From an uncultured Desulfobacterium sp. (GTDB lineage Bacteria; Desulfobacterota; Desulfobacteria; Desulfobacterales; Desulfobacteraceae): a stretch of DNA of 12,709 nt. Numbering within the stretch: position 1 is the first letter of the stretch; each line of letters opens with the position of its first letter. Where the stretch lies: positions 1 through 12,709 of the forward strand of contig CAKZLA010000235.1 in assembly GCA_937124525.1 (NCBI GenBank), in the 5' to 3' direction. Below, in pieces: positions 5,883 to 12,709 of this stretch. The position numbers and the translations under genes are program-made. The notes beneath the pieces were generated by a model. That model did not search any database and was not told the DNA's origin. It worked only from the letters and a program-made list of their open reading frames with translations.

Positions 5883-7037
5883 ATGGAATGTAACGAAACT
5901 CAGACAATCAATAGCATTAAATCTTCTGACAGACAACGGATACTTGCAGTGCTCCGGTCAGGACTTTTCACAGTTCTTTTGTTTTTGATAGCCGGCTGTA
6001 ACAGGGCTTCAGACAAAACCGGAGGTGAAGAACACATTGCGGTTGCCAGAGTCGCGGTGGAAGCAGTTGAAGCTGCTGCGCTTGGCGAGCGCTTCTCCTT
6101 GACCGGCACCCTGACGGCAGAGCGTCATGCCCGGCTCTCACCTCGTGTTGACGGCCTGGTATCCGAGATGCTTGTTGATGCGGGTGATCGTGTTGAGAAA
6201 GGACAGGTATTGATTAAACTGGATTCGGCAATCGTCCAGCAGGTACTGGCTCGTGCCAGTGCCCGATTAGAGGAGGCGAAAACCGCTGAACGCGAAGCAA
6301 GGCGTCAACTCTCTTTGGCACAAAATCTTGGCAAGAATCTATTCGTTGCCCAAGCTCGGATTAAAACGCACGAGTCCGAGGTACAACTTGCGCAGGCGGC
6401 GACGGCTTCAGCCCGCGCCGGCTTGAATGAGCAGACGGAACTTGTGGAGCGGCATATGCTGACGGCTCCTTTCGCGGGAGTGGTTTTTGAAAAATTCACC
6501 GAGGTCGGGGAATGGGTGCAGCTCGGTACGCCCGTCCTGTCATTGGTAACGCCCGACCGCGTACGCTTGGATCTCCGCGTACCGCAGGAGCGCTATGGGC
6601 ATATCAACGATGGCTCACAGGTTCTCGTCTTTGCCGATGTGTTTGGCAGTACGCCGTTTCAGGCGCGTATCGGTGCGCTGGTTCCGGTTGCGGATACCGG
6701 TTCGCGGACATTTTTGCTGCGTCTTTTAATGGATGACCCGGAAGGCAGGTTATTGCCTGGAACGTCGGCCCGTGCTGAAATATCCCTGCCACCTTCGGAA
6801 GGCAGTTTAATGATCAGTCGTGACGCGCTTTTGCGCCGGCCGGACGGTGGACAAAGCGTATTTGTCGTTGACAATTCCGGCGACGGCCTGCTTGCGCGTC
6901 GCCGCAGCGTTTCTGTTCTCTATGAAAAAGATGAACTGGTTGCCGTTTCCAGCGGATTGGAGGCCGGGCAACAAGTGGTTACACGGGGCAATGAAGCGCT
7001 CGGGGATAGTCAGCCTGTAACCATTGGGGAGCGTTAA
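5883..7037 (+). CDS. RND efflux periplasmic adaptor lipoprotein (HlyD/AcrA family)
   Basis: A 384-residue membrane-fusion protein linking an inner-membrane RND pump to an outer-membrane channel. A hydrophobic signal at about residues 22-38 ends in lipobox LIAG-C with Cys39, so it should be lipid-anchored. The first lipoyl half-motif with SPRVDGLVSEMLVDAGDRV (86-104) is followed by a coiled-coil hairpin at about 117-190. The second lipoyl half is TAPFAGVVFEKFTEVGEWV (194-212), and the beta-barrel and membrane-proximal domains run to the end. Size is normal for the family. The start has GGAG about ten bases upstream; the 21 hydrophilic residues before the signal are a little long, but no later methionine exists before it. 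The stop is two bases before the permease ATG, so the two are translationally coupled. Confidence 0.93.
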   Translation: MECNETQTINSIKSSDRQRILAVLRSGLFTVLLFLIAGCNRASDKTGGEEHIAVARVAVEAVEAAALGERFSLTGTLTAERHARLSPRVDGLVSEMLVDAGDRVEKGQVLIKLDSAIVQQVLARASARLEEAKTAEREARRQLSLAQNLGKNLFVAQARIKTHESEVQLAQAATASARAGLNEQTELVERHMLTAPFAGVVFEKFTEVGEWVQLGTPVLSLVTPDRVRLDLRVPQERYGHINDGSQVLVFADVFGSTPFQARIGALVPVADTGSRTFLLRLLMDDPEGRLLPGTSARAEISLPPSEGSLMISRDALLRRPDGGQSVFVVDNSGDGLLARRRSVSVLYEKDELVAVSSGLEAGQQVVTRGNEALGDSQPVTIGER

Positions 7038-7039
7038 TT

Positions 7040-10000
7040 ATGAGATTTGAATATATTCTTCGGCATAACACTCTGATTGCCGTCATCGTCTTAATTCTCT
7101 GTGTGCTGGGGATTACCGCCGCGTTGAATGTCCCCGTGCAGATGATCCCCGATTTGGAAGTACGAACGATCAATGTCGACACCCACTGGCCGGGCGCAAC
7201 GCCCCAAGACGTGGAAAAAGAAATATTGATCGAACAGGAACAATATCTTCGCACATTGCCTAATCTGCGCCGCATGGTGTCCACCGCCAATTCGGGGCAT
7301 GCCAATATTGCTCTGGAATTTCCGTTCGGAGTCGATATCAACGAGGCGTTGATCCGTACCAACAATGCACTCAGTCAGGTGTCGGGCTATCCTGAAAATG
7401 TCGATCCTCCGGCGCTGACGACATTCTCTTCCTCTGATAACGCATTTATGTATTTTCGGATCGGAGCGCGTGCGGAAAGTGGTTTGGATCTGGATTTGCC
7501 AATGCTGCGTGATTTTTTGGAAGACAACGTCCGCCCGCGTCTGGAAAGAGTTCCCGGCGTATCAATAGTCGAGGTTAACGGCGTGGCGGAACGCCAGATC
7601 CGCATTGAGGTTAATCCGTATCGTCTTGCCGAACGCGGGCTGGATATGGCAGATGTGCGCGATGCACTGCGTGCACGCAATAGCGACCAGTCTGCAGGAG
7701 ACCTGGACAGTGGCAAGAATCGCGTTTTGGTACGTTCCATCGGCCGCTTCAAGGAACCTGGAGATATCGGTAATCTGATCGTTGCCCGGCGGCAAGGCAC
7801 CTTGATACGCTTAGCCGAAGTGGCCGAAATAAAAGTCAGTCATCACGAAATCAATAACCTGGCATTCTTCAACGGTGAGCCGTCGCTCATCCTGTCGGTT
7901 CGCCGTGAGACGGGATCAAACGTCATTCAAACCAAATACGCAGTATTACCGGAAGTCGAAGCCATAAACCGAGAGGTCATGGAGCCGGCGGGGCTGGAAA
8001 TAAAACTGACTGTTGAAGACGCTCACTATGTGGAAAAATCCGTTGCCAATATCTGGAGTAACCTGATGATAGGTGCGGCTCTGGCCGCCTTTATGATGTA
8101 CGCTTTTCTGCGCTCCATACGTACAACATTGACGGGAGTGATTGCAATTCCGATCTGTACGATTGCCGCTTTTGTCGGCCTGCTGCTGGCAGGGCGCACA
8201 TTAAATGTGATTTCAATGGCCGGAGTCGCATTTGCGATCGGTATGACGGTGGACAACACGATTGTGGTGCTGGAAAGCATTATTCAGGCCCGCCAGCGCG
8301 GATTGAAGCGGTTTGAGGCAGCCGTTGCAGGCATAGGCCGGGTCTGGCCTGCCGTGCTGGCATGTTCCTTGACAACGGTACTGGTGTTTGCGCCAATCCT
8401 GTTCATCAAGGAAGAAGCCGGACAGCTTTATTCGGATATCGCTGTCGCCATCTCGGCTTCCATTCTGGCATCTATAGCAGCGGCTGTTACTGTCGTGCCG
8501 GCCTTAAGCGCGCATTTAATTCCATCACAGTCAGTGCAAAATACCGTAGGCTACGCGTCCTTTAATCGGATCGGACACCGGCTCGGTTGGTTCAACCGCA
8601 GCCCGTTACGCCGGGCCTTAATGCTGATAGGCACGGTGGTAATGTGTGGGCTGGTTGTGCTGTTGTTCACGCCGCCTGCCGAATATCTGCCGGAAGGCGA
8701 AGAGGCCAGGATATTTGCATTTATGACGGCACCTCCAGGATACAACCTTACGGAGATGAAAAAAATCACCCAGGGTTTAATTGAGGATTTACGATCCCAT
8801 ATGGATAACGCTCCTGAGCGTTTCGACCGCGGCGAGACGGATATGCCTGCAATACAGAAGTACACCATGCTTGTGGATACTCAAAGCATTATGATTATCA
8901 TTGATCCCGAAAATCCGAAGCATGTTGAGCCAATGATAAGCGCTTTGCAGGCGCGTTTTCTTAGTTGGCCGGGCATGCGCGTATTCGCAACTCGGGGATC
9001 AATCATCTCCAGTAATGACGGCGGAAGCCGTACTATAAACCTGAATATCTCCGGGGCCGACCTTACCGAAATATACCACGTGGCCGGTCTTGCTTACGCA
9101 CGCGCCACAAACATGTTCGATGGGGCCCAGGTTGATTCCCAGCCAGGCTCACTAAGCCTGGATCAGCCCATGCTGGAATTGAAACCGCACTGGGAACGGC
9201 TGGCTGAAGTCGGTCTGGACGCAGAACGTTTCGGATACTCGGTAGCGGCTCTGAGCGACGGTGCATACGCCGATGAGATGATTTTGAATGACCGCCGTGT
9301 CGATATCTATCTGTTTAGCGATGCCGGCAGCCGGCAGCAGGCTAATCGCCTGGGCGATCTTCCTGTTGCCACACCGTCCGGCACTGTTCTTCCGCTTTCC
9401 GCACTGGCCGATCTGCAGCAGACCACCAATGCGGATAGTATTCGTCGGCTTGATGGCCGCCGTACTGTAACCCTGAGCATCATACCCCCGCGTTCGGTTG
9501 CACTTGAAACAGGCGTTGCCCGGGTCCGCTCGGATCTGATTGAGGCGATGCGTATCAATGGGGAAATCCCGCAAGGCGTTGCGATCAATATCTCAGGCGC
9601 CAGCAATCAGCTGGATGCTATGCGGGACGCGATATCCGAGAACTTTGTGATCGCCGTGCTGCTAAGCTATCTAATGCTGGTGGCTATTTTCGGCCACTGG
9701 GGACGACCGCTATTTGTCATGGCCTCAGTTCCCACGGGCCTTGTCGGGGGGATCATCGGTCTTGCTTTACTCAACAAAGTTGGCTCCATGCTCGACATGG
9801 TGGGGGGTACATCAATCCACCAGCCGTTTGATATGATCACCCTGCTGGGTTTTCTGGTACTGCTCGGAACCGTGGTTAACAACCCGATCCTGATTGTACA
9901 AGAAACTTACAAATTGATGGAAGAAGGAGCCGGATCAATTATAGCAGCGGTAAACGGTGCTGTGCGAATCCGTCTCCGTGCAATTTTGATGTCCAGCCTC

Positions 10001-10210
10001 ACAACGATCTGCGGTATTGCACCACTGGTGTTAATTCCCGGTGAAGGCGTCGAACTCTATCGCGGTCTGGGAGCTGTTGTGTTATTCGGTGTTGCCTTCT
10101 CAACCCTCGTGACATTGACCTTTCTGCCGTGCCTTATGGTTACGGTGATGGATCTGCAGAAACGTGTTGCCAGGGTGCTGTATAAACACCGCTCATCAAG
10201 AAAGGATTAA
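7040..10210 (+). CDS. RND efflux permease (AcrB/HAE1-like), full length
   Basis: A 1056-residue proton-driven inner-membrane exporter. TM1 is at 11-29, the first porter/docking loop at about 30-338, TM2-TM7 at about 339-543, the second periplasmic loop at about 544-866, and TM8-TM12 at about 868-1035. An early PVQMIPDLEV (32-41) and WPGATPQDVEKEI (50-62) are typical of the family. TM4 reads AIGMTVDNTIVVLES: Asp405 is kept, but the second Asp of AcrB (D407/D408) is Asn406. TM10 reads GTVVNNPILIVQ, with Asn947 at the AcrB Lys940 position. Such substitutions are seen in other HAE1-like subfamilies, so this is probably functional rather than decayed. GGGGAG lies about eight bases before ATG. Substrate unknown; detergents, dyes, antibiotics or solvents are usual. 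Confidence 0.94.
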   Translation: MRFEYILRHNTLIAVIVLILCVLGITAALNVPVQMIPDLEVRTINVDTHWPGATPQDVEKEILIEQEQYLRTLPNLRRMVSTANSGHANIALEFPFGVDINEALIRTNNALSQVSGYPENVDPPALTTFSSSDNAFMYFRIGARAESGLDLDLPMLRDFLEDNVRPRLERVPGVSIVEVNGVAERQIRIEVNPYRLAERGLDMADVRDALRARNSDQSAGDLDSGKNRVLVRSIGRFKEPGDIGNLIVARRQGTLIRLAEVAEIKVSHHEINNLAFFNGEPSLILSVRRETGSNVIQTKYAVLPEVEAINREVMEPAGLEIKLTVEDAHYVEKSVANIWSNLMIGAALAAFMMYAFLRSIRTTLTGVIAIPICTIAAFVGLLLAGRTLNVISMAGVAFAIGMTVDNTIVVLESIIQARQRGLKRFEAAVAGIGRVWPAVLACSLTTVLVFAPILFIKEEAGQLYSDIAVAISASILASIAAAVTVVPALSAHLIPSQSVQNTVGYASFNRIGHRLGWFNRSPLRRALMLIGTVVMCGLVVLLFTPPAEYLPEGEEARIFAFMTAPPGYNLTEMKKITQGLIEDLRSHMDNAPERFDRGETDMPAIQKYTMLVDTQSIMIIIDPENPKHVEPMISALQARFLSWPGMRVFATRGSIISSNDGGSRTINLNISGADLTEIYHVAGLAYARATNMFDGAQVDSQPGSLSLDQPMLELKPHWERLAEVGLDAERFGYSVAALSDGAYADEMILNDRRVDIYLFSDAGSRQQANRLGDLPVATPSGTVLPLSALADLQQTTNADSIRRLDGRRTVTLSIIPPRSVALETGVARVRSDLIEAMRINGEIPQGVAINISGASNQLDAMRDAISENFVIAVLLSYLMLVAIFGHWGRPLFVMASVPTGLVGGIIGLALLNKVGSMLDMVGGTSIHQPFDMITLLGFLVLLGTVVNNPILIVQETYKLMEEGAGSIIAAVNGAVRIRLRAILMSSLTTICGIAPLVLIPGEGVELYRGLGAVVLFGVAFSTLVTLTFLPCLMVTVMDLQKRVARVLYKHRSSRKD

Positions 10211-10214
10211 GGAC

Positions 10215-11714
10215 ATGCCACACAACCATCAACAAAGCTCCAATCTTATAAATTTATCCCGGTTAATCGCGGTAGGCCGTCTATTATTCGTCGGAATTCT
10301 TACCTCATCTTTGATTACATCCTGCACGGTCGGCCCGGATTACGTTCGCCCGCCCCTGGCAGAAATCGATAAATTCGTGCGTCAGGAAGCTTCACCGGAT
10401 ACAAAACCGCAGCCTGGGAATACCGAATTCTGGCACTCCTTCGACGATCCGATGTTGGTGCAGCTGGTTGATTCAGCGCTTCAGCACAACCACGATCTAC
10501 GCATCGCCTATGCCAATTATCAGCGGGCTAACGCGCTGCTCCGGGAAGAGCGATTCGAACAAATACCAATTCCTGCGGCCAGCGTCCAAGCCGGCAATGT
10601 ACATGCAAGTGTTGACCAGACGGTTGATGGAGACCGCGATTATGGTACCTATCAGGCGGATATCGGTGTCACCTGGGAACTGGACTTTTTTGGCCGCATT
10701 CGTCGCAGCATTGAAGCGCAGCGTGCCGAAACCGAAGCAAGTGCCGCTGACCTGGCCGCAATGCAAGTTGCGGTGATCGGTGAATTGACACACACCTATT
10801 TTTGCCTTCGCGGTCAACAGGAGCAGTTGCGGATCATGCATGAGAACAGTGAAAATCAGGCACGCACCCTGGAGATGATTAAATTGCGTTATGAGGCCGG
10901 TATGGGTACCAGCTTTGATGTTGATCGCGGACGCGCATTGTTGGAGACTACGCAATCACGTCTGCCAGCCCTGGAAGCCGATATTGCGGTTGCAACACAT
11001 CGGATCGCGGTGTTGACGGGAGCAAGACCAGGATCAATGGCTGCCGAACTTGAATCGACAGGAGAATTCAAGGTCATGCCTGCACCGGACATTGCAGTCG
11101 ATACACCGGGAGACTTGCTACGCCGCCGCCCCGACGTGGCCGCAGCGGAGCGCAGGCTGGCGGCTGCTTCCGCACGTATCGGCGTTGCCGCAGCCGATTT
11201 GTTTCCGCGCTTTACCCTTGGCGGACTGATCGGTACACAGTCACTGGATGCCGGCGCATTGTTTCAACATGACAGTGCAACGCGTATGTTGACCCTGGGC
11301 ATTAGCGGTCCCTTTCTCAATGTCGGTCAGGTACGCGCACGCATTGCCGCAGCAGATGCTGATATGGCCGGAAATCTGGCGGTATATGAGCGCACGGTGT
11401 TGGTGGTATTGGAAGAAACAGAAAATGCGCTGATCCGCATCTCGCGCAGCAAACAAGAACTCGAACATTTGTGGAAAACCACACAAGCCAGCACCCGTGC
11501 GGTGACGGCTGCACGCACGCATTTCGATAATGGAACTGTTGATGTACTGGACGTGCTTGATGCCGAGCGGAACAGTCTGGTTGCAGAAAACGATTATGCA
11601 CAGAGTTGGACACATCATATGCAGGCACAGGTCTCATTATACGAGGCTTTAGCGGGTGGTTGGCCCGATTCTGTGCCGCACAAAGACGGAAGCGGATCAC
11701 ATAAAACAGATTAA
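10215..11714 (+). CDS. RND outer-membrane channel lipoprotein (NodT family)
   Basis: A 499-residue TolC/OprM-like channel, third partner of the pump. The signal and lipobox LITS-C give Cys37, followed by the hallmark TVGPDYVRPP. Two outer-membrane-efflux repeats follow, with ITWELDFFGR-type strands (VTWELDFFGRIRR, about 153-165) and PGDLLRRRPDVAAAERRL (about 297-314). The end YEALAGGW is near the family's LYxALGGGW terminus. The ATG at 10215 is chosen over one at 10164: it has AAGGA just upstream and puts the signal sequence near the N-terminus, whereas the earlier start would overlap the permease. It sits four bases past the permease stop, in the same operon. Complete in length and motifs. 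Confidence 0.93.
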   Translation: MPHNHQQSSNLINLSRLIAVGRLLFVGILTSSLITSCTVGPDYVRPPLAEIDKFVRQEASPDTKPQPGNTEFWHSFDDPMLVQLVDSALQHNHDLRIAYANYQRANALLREERFEQIPIPAASVQAGNVHASVDQTVDGDRDYGTYQADIGVTWELDFFGRIRRSIEAQRAETEASAADLAAMQVAVIGELTHTYFCLRGQQEQLRIMHENSENQARTLEMIKLRYEAGMGTSFDVDRGRALLETTQSRLPALEADIAVATHRIAVLTGARPGSMAAELESTGEFKVMPAPDIAVDTPGDLLRRRPDVAAAERRLAAASARIGVAAADLFPRFTLGGLIGTQSLDAGALFQHDSATRMLTLGISGPFLNVGQVRARIAAADADMAGNLAVYERTVLVVLEETENALIRISRSKQELEHLWKTTQASTRAVTAARTHFDNGTVDVLDVLDAERNSLVAENDYAQSWTHHMQAQVSLYEALAGGWPDSVPHKDGSGSHKTD

Positions 11715-11726
11715 GGGAGGATCATC

Positions 11727-12347
11727 ATGCGTGTATTTATAACTGGTGCTACGGGTTTTGTCGGCTCTGCCGTTGTCCGGGAGCTCCTTAACGCAGGCCA
11801 TAAGGTGGTTGGCCTTGCCCGTTCGGATCAAGCGGCCCACCCCCGTGCGGCTTCAGAAGACGCTGCAGACGCATTGGTAAAATGCGGCGTAAAAGTATCT
11901 GTCCTTCGTTTGCCTCCATCCGTCCATGGTGACGGAGATCATGCCTTCGTTCCCATTCTCATCAATATCGCACGTCAAAAAGGCGTATCGGCCTATACGG
12001 ATGACGGTCAAAATTGCTGGCCTGCTGTCCACAGGCTCGATGCCGCTTGCCCTTTCAGACTGGTTTTTGAAAAAGGGGCGGTGGGTGCACGTTACCATGG
12101 CGTAGCCGAAGAAGGTATTGAGTTTCGGGAAATTGCCGAAGTAATAGGACGGCGGTTGAAAGTGCCTATTGAGAGCAAAACCCGGGAAGAGGCTGCTGAA
12201 CATTTTGGCTGGATCGCAGATTTCGCTGCCATGGATATTCCTGCTTTAGGCCGGCAAACTCAGAAAGAACTGGGATGGACACCCAATGGTTCGTTGGGTT
12301 TCGTCTTAAACGGTTCTTGGGCAACAAAACGGACAAGTTTTTTTTGA
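11727..12347 (+). CDS. NAD(P)-dependent SDR/epimerase-like protein, internally deleted and 3'-replaced
   Basis: A 206-residue product where relatives have about 290. The Rossmann start FITGATGFVGSAVV (4-17) carries the nucleotide-binding TGxxGxxG. At residue 36-38 the sequence jumps from LARSDQAA straight to HPRAASEDAADAL, which in relatives lies about 80-90 residues further on; the missing part holds the central Rossmann strands and the usual active-site region. Later blocks are well kept: RLPPSVHGDGDHAFVPILI, WPAVHRLDAA, ARYHGVAEEGI, EVIGRRLKVPI, HFGWIADF. After ELGWTPN the last ~19 residues are antisense of a transposase remnant, not a native end. AGGGAGG six bases before ATG overlaps the channel stop, so it is the last gene of the pump operon. 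Likely inactive. Confidence 0.8.
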   Translation: MRVFITGATGFVGSAVVRELLNAGHKVVGLARSDQAAHPRAASEDAADALVKCGVKVSVLRLPPSVHGDGDHAFVPILINIARQKGVSAYTDDGQNCWPAVHRLDAACPFRLVFEKGAVGARYHGVAEEGIEFREIAEVIGRRLKVPIESKTREEAAEHFGWIADFAAMDIPALGRQTQKELGWTPNGSLGFVLNGSWATKRTSFF

Positions 12348-12709
12348 ACTTGCTTTGTTCGCTTCGTGTTTGTCGGGGAGGTAAGCCTTTTTTCTAAATC
12401 ATGAGATGCTCCATGATAAATTCCCTGAGTTCTTACGAAACTTTCAGTCATGGTTACTATTTCAACGAGTTCTCTCCACTCGTCAAGCGGTTTTCGAAAC
12501 CTGGTAACCCACCCCAGTTTCAATTGGAGTGTTTCAGGGTCATACTGTTTTTTTGTCTCCTCATTTTGGTTTTCAAAAAAAGTTCAGCAATTTTCCACCC
12601 CATAGGATCAGGCTATCAATATTCATATAGCGTGCTTTGGTCTTTTGATTGGGCTGCATCAGAAATGCCAAGGGTGTTTGATTGACCTGATGCTTTGTTT
12701 TCCCAGCCA
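12286..12709 (-). pseudogene. Transposase remnant, frameshifted, running off the right edge
   Basis: On the minus strand, from the window edge inward, one frame reads QTPLAFLMQPNQKTKARYMN, then IDSLILWGGKLLNFF and a stop. The next frame continues at once with ENQNEETKKQYDPETLQLKL, GWVTRFRKPLDEWRELVEIV, HGASHDLEKRL and VRFVAQEPFKTKPNE. The joint is a run of seven A (12575-12581, plus strand) where six would keep the frame. The pattern fits a transposase-like family, abundant in deltaproteobacterial genomes, whose next block should read LLGSSEVIES (recollection; family name uncertain). That block is missing because the epimerase gene begins at about 12281-12288. Nothing else recognisable is in 12348-12709; the 94-codon plus-strand frame from 12401 is its antisense. 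Confidence 0.65.

Noticed and set aside
12401..12685. A 94-codon plus-strand gene with a hydrophobic segment
   Set aside because: It is antisense to the transposase remnant, which is the coding-quality strand.

Overview
The window looks like an accessory, mobile-element-scarred stretch of a Gram-negative proteobacterial genome, most likely a sulfate-reducing deltaproteobacterium (Desulfobacterota, Desulfobacteraceae-like). That placement is an inference from remembered resemblance of the Fic protein, the first RND fragment and the right-edge transposase remnant; it could not be tested by search. Base composition changes abruptly several times, which fits a patchwork of origins or, at the extreme left edge, an assembly chimera.

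Left edge (1-1628): three unrelated gene pieces abut within about 450 bases. They are the C-terminal tail of a flagellar FlhB on the minus strand, the C-terminal zinc-site end of a betaine/homocysteine S-methyltransferase on the plus strand (GC-rich, alphaproteobacterial in style), and the C-terminal third of an RND efflux permease. None has its own 5' end. Bases 1629-1929 hold no gene, only a 13-bp inverted repeat.

Middle (1930-4776): a complete Fic-domain protein with an N-terminal winged helix lies on the minus strand, with a cluster of TGACAC-type motifs upstream. Then come about 1.4 kb of AT-rich DNA full of mobile-element debris: three copies of a GGGGGACACC repeat, a C-terminal remnant of an IS91-like transposase with an in-frame stop, a twin palindrome, a 21-bp imperfect inverted repeat with a nested hairpin, a 54-nt GC-rich hairpin, and two short minus-strand coding tails.

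Right half (4679-12347): an apparently intact drug-efflux cassette. A minus-strand AraC-family regulator is divergent from a plus-strand operon of periplasmic adaptor lipoprotein, RND permease, NodT-type outer-membrane lipoprotein and a short SDR/epimerase-like gene. The first three operon products would assemble into a tripartite pump from inner membrane to outside. The epimerase appears to have lost about 80-90 internal residues, and its C-terminus is replaced by antisense read-through of a transposase remnant that runs off the right edge with a homopolymer frameshift.

I find no convincing new multi-gene system. The most useful leads are the Fic protein whose motif histidine is glutamine, the structured repeats at 4391-4557, and the rearranged junctions at both ends.
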